A stretch of DNA of 64,000 nt from the NCBI RefSeq assembly GCF_040545475.1, contig NZ_JBEPMA010000001.1, positions 186,001-250,000 of the forward strand, read 5' to 3'. Shown here piece by piece: positions 57,521 through 64,000 of the stretch (position 1 is the stretch's first letter; each line of letters starts with the position of its first letter). The stretch comes from Peptoniphilus_A olsenii. Lineage in GTDB: Bacteria > Bacillota > Clostridia > Tissierellales > Peptoniphilaceae. A program made the translations under genes and the position numbers. Under the pieces are notes generated by a model that did no database searches, was not told the DNA's origin, and was given only the letters and a program-made list of their open reading frames with translations.

Positions 57521-57968
57521 TTACCAGTTGTAAAAAATTCTTGGATATCTATTATTGTCAATATAAACACACAAATGAGAAGTAGCATAGGCAGTATCTC
57601 CTCTATTAGGTGTATCATAACCACCAGCTTCCCTCCTACCATTTTTCCATACTTCTGCACGTGCTGTAAAGTGAGGAGCTGTTGCTCTGACATAACCAGA
57701 CGCGAATTGATCTCCTCCATGACCATGACTATTATCAACATATAAAGCGACATCACTTGCTAAAACCCTATAGTTTGAATAAAGAGTAGCATTAGAAAAC
57801 TCACTTTTTTCTGCAACATTGGTTCTCCTAGATGGTTCATAAATTTCATAAATTTTACCGTTCCTATTTATAGTACGTGGTAATTCTATATCATCTGCTT
57901 TTGCAAAAACATTAATTGAAGTAAACGTAATCACTAAAACAATAAAAACATTAAAAAAACTTTTTCAC
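57521..57968 (-). pseudogene. Lactococcin-972-like secreted protein, signal peptide interrupted by a T-tract frameshift
   Basis: From GTG 57968, behind AAAGGGG, the frame is GTG AAA AAG TTT TTT TAA. With six Ts instead of seven (57953-57959) it becomes a normal signal peptide MKKFFNVFIVLVITF joined to SINVFAKA and the 137-residue frame that runs to 57521. An internal GTG at 57934 can start a product with a very short signal. The mature part has YSNY, a basic stretch ARAEVWKNGRREAGG, and ends RIFYNW, which fits lactococcin-972-type bacteriocins (YSNY ... GR.G.D ... FYxxW). The family call is tentative. Confidence 0.5.
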
Positions 57969-58020
57969 TATATAACCCCTTTCTATTAAATCACTACAAT
58001 TTAAAAATTAATATAATGAC

Positions 58021-58065
58021 GCTCATTAAATATGAGCAGAAAGGTGTCGCCGTTCTTATACCTTT
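58021..58065 (-). promoter_or_regulatory. Two hairpins in the 5' leader of the secreted protein gene
   Basis: AAAGGT/ACCTTT (58060-58065 with 58040-58045) and GCTCAT/ATGAGC (58032-58037 with 58021-58026) form two adjacent stems 50-95 bases before the GTG. No T tract follows, so they are not a plain terminator. The rest of 57969-58238 shows no gene. Confidence 0.4.
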
Positions 58066-58238
58066 TAATATTATAATTAATCATAAACTCTACCTCAAAT
58101 CTTTGTTTACAATATTTAAATCCATGTTATCACATTATCCTTATATTATCAAATAATAATAATTGATTTTTTATTCAAGATTCAATATTATGGATTTAAA
58201 TTATAAAAAACAAGCTTTTTTAAAATTAATATTCTATA

Positions 58239-58925
58239 TCAGAAAAATAAAATTGAGCCTAAATCTTCAATAAGACTATCACATAATAATCTAATATTAT
58301 AACCATGCTCTTCGGCTATCTCATTTAGATATTTGTTAGAAGTATGTTGTAATAAATCCCCTGTTATGAACAGTTCTTTACCTATACTTCCACTAGCTCC
58401 ACCTATAAAACCATAATCAAAATTTTTAAGTTTGATTTGCTTAGGAGCTATTTTATAAATCGGTACTATATCCTTTAAGTTATTATAAATACCGTCATCA
58501 CTCGTTACTAAAAAATCATTAGCTACTAATATAGAACATTTAGTATAACCTTGCTTGACATTAATTAGTTCATAGCGATTTTGTTTATAATAATCCAAAA
58601 CTAATTTATCTGTATATTTAATATTATGAATAAAATATTTATCATAAGTAACACAATTTAACATAACATCCTGGGGATAATTTTTAGCTAAAGATTTATA
58701 AGTACCCAAAACATTTCTATCTCCAAAAATACTCTTATAATAACTAATATTATCCCTGTCACAAATAATATCTCCATTAGGTAAAGGATGTAATAACATG
58801 TCAGGATGAGATTTTAGTCCTTCTAATAAATTATCATTCTCCCTAGTTTTTACTACTTTTCCATATTTACTCAAAATATTGAAAGATTCTTTGGGTAAAT
58901 CTTCACTTACTAAGACATATTTCAT
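58239..58925 (-). CDS. DUF6873 family GME-fold protein
   Basis: The 228-residue protein has HPDMLLHPLPNGDIICDRDN and VLVANDFLVTSDDGIYNNL, then GGASGSIGKELFITGD. These are features of a clostridial family with a pentein-type (guanidino-modifying) fold. Its activity is unknown. Overlaps the methyltransferase gene by 4 bases. Confidence 0.75.
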   Translation of the reverse strand: MKYVLVSEDLPKESFNILSKYGKVVKTRENDNLLEGLKSHPDMLLHPLPNGDIICDRDNISYYKSIFGDRNVLGTYKSLAKNYPQDVMLNCVTYDKYFIHNIKYTDKLVLDYYKQNRYELINVKQGYTKCSILVANDFLVTSDDGIYNNLKDIVPIYKIAPKQIKLKNFDYGFIGGASGSIGKELFITGDLLQHTSNKYLNEIAEEHGYNIRLLCDSLIEDLGSILFF

Positions 58926-59668
58926 TTTGTCATCTCATAAATTATTATTGAAGCTGCAACATTTGCATTTAATGAATTAACTCTATCGCTAATTGGTATA
59001 TTTATTGAGAATTCTGATTTCTTCATTAAAAAATCACTTACACCTTTAGCTTCATTTCCTATTATCACTATATCTTTATCCTTAAATTCATAGTCTCTAA
59101 TATTTTTCGACTCTATAATAGAGGTAGCGATTAAATTGAAGTCAAGATTTATTAATTCTTCCTTAGGCATTATATAAATCGGTAATCTAAATATTGAAGA
59201 CATTGAGGACCTAACAGTTTTGGGATTATATAAATCACAACAGTTTGGTGATAGTATTATACCATCCAAACCTAAAGCATCAGCACTTCTAATAATTCCT
59301 CCCAAATTACCTGGTTCTTGAATATCATCAAGGTATAAATATTTACCATTTTTTTTATTAAACTTCTTATCTAAGTGTTTATAATATGCTATAATCCCTG
59401 GAGGTGTTATTGCATCACTGATAGATAAAAATAAGTTATCAGCAAATATATAAATTTTTTTACTATCGTATTTTTTTAGTATATCTTCAAATTTATTTTC
59501 AATATACTCACTTTCTGAGATAACAATATATTCTGGAATAAAATCTTCTGCTTCAGTTATTACAACAGGTTTTTCAACCATAAATAACTTTTCTTCTTGT
59601 CTATATTTTTTATTTTTTAATTTTTTAAAATATTTAAATGTTTCATTATTTTTACTCGTAATTATCAA
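58922..59668 (-). CDS. TrmH/SpoU family RNA 2'-O-methyltransferase
   Basis: The 248-residue protein has the SPOUT motifs LDDIQEPGNLGGIIRSADAL, IVIGNEAKGVSD and INIPISDRVNSLNANVAASI. It methylates a ribose in rRNA or tRNA; the exact target is not evident. Start TTG 59668 behind AGGTGATAG. Confidence 0.92.
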   Translation of the reverse strand: MIITSKNNETFKYFKKLKNKKYRQEEKLFMVEKPVVITEAEDFIPEYIVISESEYIENKFEDILKKYDSKKIYIFADNLFLSISDAITPPGIIAYYKHLDKKFNKKNGKYLYLDDIQEPGNLGGIIRSADALGLDGIILSPNCCDLYNPKTVRSSMSSIFRLPIYIMPKEELINLDFNLIATSIIESKNIRDYEFKDKDIVIIGNEAKGVSDFLMKKSEFSINIPISDRVNSLNANVAASIIIYEMTK

Positions 59669-59681
59669 ACTATCACCTATT

Positions 59682-59704
59682 AAAAAAAGCCCACACGGGC
59701 TTTT
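59682..59704. terminator. Bidirectional terminator after the DUF4342 gene
   Basis: GCCC/GGGC flanked by AAAA and TTTT form an 8-bp stem around a 4-base loop with T tracts on both strands. Confidence 0.8.
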
Positions 59705-59706
59705 AT

Positions 59707-60207
59707 TTATTTCTTAAAGAATTTATTTTTATCTTTTAGATATTCCTTAATATCTATAACTTCACCATTTTCCATTATAATCTTAAAAGAATAATCATAA
59801 ATATATGCTGCAGATAATCCTAATAATGAAGCCGGTAGAGCTAAAGCCAGACCAATAGCTGAAGTTGCAAGAGAAAGTGAAAGAACAGTTTCATTATCTT
59901 TCTCAACTAACAGTCTTCTTGCATTACCCTTTCGCCAAATCTCTTTAATTGCTTCTATTATCTCATCCATAGCATTTGAAAATTCATCAAAATATTCTTT
60001 ACTTTGTTTTCTATGAGAGTTTTGTTGACCTTCTTCTTCAATAACTTCAGCTTCTATAGTTTCAGTATCGCTAGAGTTTAAATCTTCTTCGATAATCTTT
60101 ATAGCTAAATCTACATCACCATCAACATCTAAAAGAGCCTTTCGTACAATATCATAGCTCGCACCAGTCAAATTAATAACATAATCAATTTTTTCCATAC
60201 TAATCAT
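59707..60207 (-). CDS. DUF4342 protein with UBA/TS-N-like N terminus
   Basis: The 166-residue protein has an N-terminal helix bundle (VINLTGASYDIVRKALLDVD, GDVDLAIKII) like EF-Ts TS-N, an acidic linker and a C-terminal DUF4342 segment with a hydrophobic helix (GLALALPASLLGLSAAYIYD). Probably membrane associated. Function unknown. Ribosome site AGGTGAT. Confidence 0.82.
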   Translation of the reverse strand: MISMEKIDYVINLTGASYDIVRKALLDVDGDVDLAIKIIEEDLNSSDTETIEAEVIEEEGQQNSHRKQSKEYFDEFSNAMDEIIEAIKEIWRKGNARRLLVEKDNETVLSLSLATSAIGLALALPASLLGLSAAYIYDYSFKIIMENGEVIDIKEYLKDKNKFFKK

Positions 60208-60246
60208 AGTATCACCTCAGAATATTTCTACCCAGCTGGTATTTAA

Positions 60247-60897
60247 TTAATCTAATTTAGTAAATTCATTTATGACTTCATCAGTTCCAAGCATTGTAAC
60301 AATGTCGCCTTCTTCTATTACAAAATCAGCCGAAGGATTTACAAATGTATCGTGATCTCTATTAATCATTAGTACCAAAAATCCATACTCTTGTTTATAA
60401 TCTAAATCAGAAATACTTTTACCAACAATATTATCTGGAGCTTCAATATCAAATATTTTATATCCATTAGAAAATTCATATGAATCTATAAGATTCTTAT
60501 TAGACAAATTATTAGCTAATCTATGGCCAATATCCATTTCTGGGAATACAATTCTGTCAGCTCCAACCTTTAATAAAATTTTTGCTGCTCTAGAAGATGG
60601 TGCCTTCGCTATTATTTTCCTGATACCAGCTTCTTTCGCAGCAAGAACAGCCATAATTGCAGCTTGTAAATTCTCTGCTATACCAACTACAGCAACATCA
60701 TAATTTGAAAGACCAAGTTCATTAAGTGCACGTTCATCTTCTACGTCACAAACTATTGCATCTGTGACAAAAGGAGAAATATTATCTATCTTTTCTGGAT
60801 TAATATCACAAGCAACTACTTCATTATCTAATTCATAAAGTCTTTTTGCCACGGTTGAACCAAATCTTCCACAGCCAAATACAATAAAAGTTCTCAT
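60247..60897 (-). CDS. ktrA: Ktr/Trk K+ uptake regulatory subunit
   Basis: The 216-residue protein has a Rossmann RCK_N domain (FIVFGCGRFGSTVAKRLYEL) and an RCK_C domain (SADFVIEEGDIVTMLGTDE). It gates the membrane channel subunit in response to nucleotides. Three bases after ktrB. Confidence 0.93.
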   Translation of the reverse strand: MRTFIVFGCGRFGSTVAKRLYELDNEVVACDINPEKIDNISPFVTDAIVCDVEDERALNELGLSNYDVAVVGIAENLQAAIMAVLAAKEAGIRKIIAKAPSSRAAKILLKVGADRIVFPEMDIGHRLANNLSNKNLIDSYEFSNGYKIFDIEAPDNIVGKSISDLDYKQEYGFLVLMINRDHDTFVNPSADFVIEEGDIVTMLGTDEVINEFTKLD

Positions 60898-60900
60898 AAT

Positions 60901-62247
60901 TCACCCCACGATTATTTTTCCATGAGCATATTTGATATGTTTTTTAGTTTTTCTATTGATTAGAGCAATGGCAAGTGTAGCTGGACCTACTCTACCAATA
61001 TACATAAGACCTATTATAATTAATTTTGATAAACTCTGCAAGCTAGAAGTTATACCTCTACTTACACCAACTGTACCAAATGCAGAGACTGTTTCATAGA
61101 GAATATCCAAATAAGCAAATTGACCATCTTCAATTATAGTTAAACCCATTGATGAAAGCAAAATAAGCCCTGAAGCTATAAAAAATATACATAATGCTTT
61201 TAATAAAGTTTCGATTGAAATTGTTTTATGAAATATTTCTGTGTGCTCATTACCTCTCATTATTGAAATAGTCGAAAATAGTAGCACTCCGAATGTAGTA
61301 GTTTTTATCCCACCGCCAGTAGAAGCAGGACTTGCACCAATAAACATCAAAAGAACAGTTAATACTACAGAACTATCTGAAATTTTAGATAAATCCACAG
61401 AATTAAAACCTGCAGTTCTTGAAGAAACTGACATAAAAAAAGATGCCAGAGCCTTTCCACCAAAATTTAAACCTTCATATGCATCTTTATTGTATTCTAA
61501 AACTAAGAAACCAAACATTCCCAAAAATATCAAAACAGCAGAAATAGTTATAGCTACTTTTGAATGCAAAAATAAATTGTTGAAATTTTTCTTTTCAAAA
61601 ACATCTAAGCAAACTGTAAAACCTAAGCCACCAATTATTATTAAAAAAGCAATAGTTAGATTTATCAAAATATTATTAGTATAATTCATAATCGAATTAC
61701 CAATTAAATCAAATCCTGCGTTACAGAAAGCAGATATTGAGTGAAAACCAGAAAATAAAATCCCTTTCTTTATTCCAAAGTCAGGTATAAATTTAAATGC
61801 TAAAATAATAGCTCCTACAAGTTCACAGCCAACAGAAAATTGTATAATATATTTGGCAAGTTTTACTATTCCTGTAATAGAATCAAAACTAATCTGTTCT
61901 TTTAACATTATTCTTTGAGTTAAACCAATTTTTTTATTAAAAACAATAGAGATTAATGAAATAAACACCATTGTTCCTAAACCACCAATTTGTATAAGTG
62001 CTATAATTACAAATTTGCCAAAAACCGTCCAATGAGCTGCTGTGTTTACAACAATTAAGCCTGTAACACACGTGGCTGATGTTGCTGTGAATAAAGCATT
62101 TAGAAAACCAATACTTTGTCCATTATTCGAAGCAATGGGTAAATTTAGCAAAAAAGCTCCTATCAAAATTACAATGAAAAATGACATTGCAACTACTAAA
62201 GGTGGATTTTTTTTAATTTTTTTAAGAAATAATTCAATAATTTCCAT
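60901..62247 (-). CDS. ktrB: Ktr/Trk K+ uptake membrane subunit
   Basis: The 448-residue protein has eight or more transmembrane helices and four pore loops, each with a selectivity-type Gly: TSATCVTGLIV, HSISAFCNAGFDLIG, SSRTAGFNSVDLS, VSAFGTVGVSRG. It forms a K+ (Na+-coupled) channel with KtrA. Confidence 0.93.
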   Translation of the reverse strand: MEIIELFLKKIKKNPPLVVAMSFFIVILIGAFLLNLPIASNNGQSIGFLNALFTATSATCVTGLIVVNTAAHWTVFGKFVIIALIQIGGLGTMVFISLISIVFNKKIGLTQRIMLKEQISFDSITGIVKLAKYIIQFSVGCELVGAIILAFKFIPDFGIKKGILFSGFHSISAFCNAGFDLIGNSIMNYTNNILINLTIAFLIIIGGLGFTVCLDVFEKKNFNNLFLHSKVAITISAVLIFLGMFGFLVLEYNKDAYEGLNFGGKALASFFMSVSSRTAGFNSVDLSKISDSSVVLTVLLMFIGASPASTGGGIKTTTFGVLLFSTISIMRGNEHTEIFHKTISIETLLKALCIFFIASGLILLSSMGLTIIEDGQFAYLDILYETVSAFGTVGVSRGITSSLQSLSKLIIIGLMYIGRVGPATLAIALINRKTKKHIKYAHGKIIVG

Positions 62248-62267
62248 ATCATTCTCTTTAAAAATAA

Positions 62268-62290
62268 ATAAAGCCCCCTATAGGGAGCCC
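62268..62290 (-). terminator. Terminator after rplT
   Basis: On the minus strand GGCTCCC and GGGGGCTT form a stem with loop TATA, followed by TTTATTTATTTT. Confidence 0.75.
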
Positions 62291-62291
62291 A

Positions 62292-62642
62292 TTATTGTTC
62301 TTTAGCCACTTCAACTAGCTTTGCAAAACCCTTAGGATCATTAATAGCCATCTCAGAAAGCATCTTTCTATTAATGTCAATATTAGCCTTTTTCAATCCA
62401 TTGATGAATTTTGAATAACTCATTCCATTCATTCTAGCAGCAGCATTGATTCTAGTAATCCAAAGTTTTCTAAAATCTCTTTTTCTTTGTTTTCTTCCAA
62501 TATAAGCATAGCTTAAAGATTTCATTACAGCTTGGTTAGCTGGTCTAAATAATTTAGATTTTGCACCAAAGTATCCTTTAGCTTGTTTAAGTATACTTCT
62601 ATGTTTCTTTTTTGCGTTAACGCCTCTTTTTATTCTTGCCAT
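62292..62642 (-). CDS. rplT: 50S ribosomal protein L20
   Basis: The 116-residue protein has MARIKRGVNAKKKHRSILKQ and WITRINAAARMNGMSYSKFI, the L20 signature. L20 also represses its own operon in Firmicutes by binding the leader. Confidence 0.97.
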   Translation of the reverse strand: MARIKRGVNAKKKHRSILKQAKGYFGAKSKLFRPANQAVMKSLSYAYIGRKQRKRDFRKLWITRINAAARMNGMSYSKFINGLKKANIDINRKMLSEMAINDPKGFAKLVEVAKEQ

Positions 62643-62655
62643 CTATATCCCTCCC

Positions 62656-62847
62656 TTAAGGAATCATGTGATCAATTCTCTTTTGATCAGCTTTAGACAC
62701 AATTGCGCCTTTTCTTAATTTTCTTAATCTTTTTGATGTTTTCTTACCAGTCAAATGACCCTTATAAGCATAAAATCTTCTTAGTTTTCCACTTGCAGTT
62801 CTTTTGAATCTCTTAGCGGAACCTCTATGAGTTTTCATTTTTCCCAT
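62656..62847 (-). CDS. rpmI: 50S ribosomal protein L35
   Basis: The 63-residue protein starts MGKMKTHRGSAKRFKRTASG at ATG 62847 with AGGAGG upstream. The longer open frame overlaps infC and is not used. Confidence 0.96.
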   Translation of the reverse strand: MGKMKTHRGSAKRFKRTASGKLRRFYAYKGHLTGKKTSKRLRKLRKGAIVSKADQKRIDHMIP

Positions 62848-62857
62848 AAAATCCTCC

Positions 62858-63385
62858 TCAATTATCCTCTTTATCTTTATCTTTTTTTTCTGAAAGGAAC
62901 ATAACCAAGTTTCTGCCTTCCATTTTTGGTTTTTTGTCCACAACTCCATACTCAGAAACTAAATCTACAAATTTGTCAAGAACTTCCTTACCAAGATCAG
63001 TATGGCCCATTTCTCTTCCTCTAAATCTAACTGACACTTTAATTCTGTCACCATTCTTTAAGAAATCAATAGCTTTATTAGCTTTAGTTTGTAAATCATG
63101 ATCTTCAATATTAGGTGTAAATCTTAATTCCTTAACATTGATAGTTTTTTGTTTTTTTCTAGCTTCTTTTTCTTTTTTCTCCATGTCATATCTATACTTT
63201 CCATAATCCATAATACGACATACTGGTGGCTTTGCATTTGGAGCAACTTTGACTAGGTCTAGTTTTTTAGATGCAGCCATGTCAATAGCTTGATTGGTAT
63301 TAGTAACACCCACTTGGTTACCTTCATCATCAATCAATCTTACTTCTTTTTCGCGAATCTCTTCATTAATTTGCAGTTCTTTAAT
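62858..63385 (-). CDS. infC: Translation initiation factor IF-3, ATT start
   Basis: The 175-residue protein includes LQINEEIREKEVRLIDDEGN, so it must start upstream of the first ATG at 63337. In frame, ATT at 63385 lies 9 bases after GGAGG (63395-63399), and no ATG, GTG or TTG precedes it. AUU initiation is the classic self-regulated infC start. The C-terminal IF3 domain has RFRGREMGHTDLGKEVL. Confidence 0.93.
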   Translation of the reverse strand: MKELQINEEIREKEVRLIDDEGNQVGVTNTNQAIDMAASKKLDLVKVAPNAKPPVCRIMDYGKYRYDMEKKEKEARKKQKTINVKELRFTPNIEDHDLQTKANKAIDFLKNGDRIKVSVRFRGREMGHTDLGKEVLDKFVDLVSEYGVVDKKPKMEGRNLVMFLSEKKDKDKEDN

Positions 63386-63404
63386 TTCTAAGCACCTCCG
63401 TAAA

Positions 63405-63500
63405 ATAAAAAAGCAGACATCCCTAAAGATGTCCGCAAAATCATCGTAATTCTAAAATAACCTTACTAACACATGTTGCAAGGTGAGAAGCGGACTTCTT
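63405..63500 (-). promoter_or_regulatory. L20 leader with attenuator ahead of infC-rpmI-rplT
   Basis: Terminator stem GCGGACATC/GATGTCTGC (63436-63428 and 63421-63413) is followed by a T run on the minus strand. An upstream GTCCGC (63495-63490) can pair with the first arm GCGGAC (63436-63431), giving an antiterminator. This fits L20-controlled attenuation. Confidence 0.75.
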
Positions 63501-63569
63501 CTTTAAACACGCATATCATTATAATTGAAACTCTCAATATTGTCAAGTTATTTCATAAAATATTTAAAA

Positions 63570-64000
63570 TTAAATATTATCTTCTAATTCAGATTTAATT
63601 TTTTGATAAAGTAAATCTATCGCCACTTTATTTTTTCCACCTTCAGGTATAATAATATCTGCATACCTCTTTGAAGGTTCTACAAACTGTAAATGGGCAG
63701 GTCTTACAGTAGTCATGTACTGCATTATTACAGAATCCAAAGATCTTCCTCTGTCTTTTATATCGCGAAGTATTCTTCTAATAATTCTAACATCAGAATC
63801 TGTATCTACAAATACTTTGATATCCATCAAATCTCTAATTTCTTGTTCGTTAAAAATCAGTATCCCTTCCAAAATCACAACTTCTTTAGACTCTACTTTT
63901 AGTGTTTTTTTCTTCCTGTTATGTTCAGAAAAATCATATATAGGTTTTTCAATTGCCTTTCCTTCTTTTAAATCTTTAATTTGCTGAATTAACAATTTGT
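63570..64000 (-). CDS. udk: Uridine kinase, C-terminal part (5' end outside window)
   Basis: The visible 143 residues include IYDFSEHNRKKKTLKV, VVILEGILIF, VDTDSDVRIIRRILRDIKDRG and QYMTTVRPAHLQFVEPSKRY, all uridine kinase motifs. It phosphorylates uridine and cytidine in salvage. The Walker A and start lie beyond base 64000. Confidence 0.93.
   Translation of the reverse strand, partial: KLLIQQIKDLKEGKAIEKPIYDFSEHNRKKKTLKVESKEVVILEGILIFNEQEIRDLMDIKVFVDTDSDVRIIRRILRDIKDRGRSLDSVIMQYMTTVRPAHLQFVEPSKRYADIIIPEGGKNKVAIDLLYQKIKSELEDNI

Noticed and set aside
61241..61684. 147-codon open frame antisense to ktrB
   Set aside because: A shadow frame: it is fully inside a strongly conserved gene on the other strand, has biased composition and no ribosome site.

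Overview
The window comes from a low-GC Gram-positive anaerobe. The chromosomal part carries Firmicute hallmarks: a T-box ahead of thrS, ribosomal protein leaders, an L27 made with an N-terminal extension next to the Prp protease, and rsfS/yqeK/nadD/yhbY/obgE in a row. An indolepyruvate:ferredoxin oxidoreductase points to an amino-acid fermenter. Overall composition and gene content suggest a Tissierellia-type anaerobic coccus (Peptoniphilus, Anaerococcus, Finegoldia relatives). That genus-level guess is inference.

Layout. 1-4356 is chromosome: the murC end, iorAB, an sdpRI-like regulator/immunity pair with a clear promoter-operator, and tRNA-Trp. 4357-44081 is a complete-looking prophage of about 39.6 kb inserted in the 3' end of tRNA-Trp(CCA). 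It is bounded by 120-bp direct repeats that differ at one base; the integrase lies next to attR. 44082-64000 is chromosome again, all on the minus strand: metallophosphoesterase, coaE, polA, ridA, rsfS, LCP ligase, yqeK, nadD, yhbY, obgE, rpmA-prp-rplU, T-box-thrS, a possible bacteriocin pair, DUF6873, a TrmH-type methyltransferase, DUF4342, ktrAB-type K+ uptake, infC-rpmI-rplT and the end of udk.

The prophage is PBSX-like with a contractile tail. Reading its minus strand from right to left: small early genes (34-36.5 kb), recombination and replication (Gp157, Bet/RecT, DUF4373, RusA, MazG-like), an ArpU/RinA-type late regulator, a HigB toxin with a HigA-ImmA fusion, terminase, portal, a MuF protein with a candidate toxin tail and immunity gene, scaffold, capsid, connectors, sheath, tube, frameshifted tail chaperones, tape measure, baseplate, fibre and lysis genes. 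A RelB-Doc toxin-antitoxin cassette with its own promoter and terminator sits inside the late operon. The lysogeny arm on the plus strand holds a CI-like repressor, a NYN-domain nuclease behind a structured leader RNA, an ImmA/IrrE protease and the integrase.

The least explained part is 36.5-40.5 kb. Small plus-strand genes face small minus-strand genes there, tail to tail and often overlapping. The pairs are separated by near-identical divergent promoter cassettes whose -10 box is flanked by an inverted repeat that would hide the ribosome binding site in read-through RNA. The other main candidates for new biology are the NYN nuclease with its pseudoknot-like leader RNA, the MuF-toxin/immunity pair, and the secreted lactococcin-972-like gene whose signal peptide is broken by one base in a T tract.
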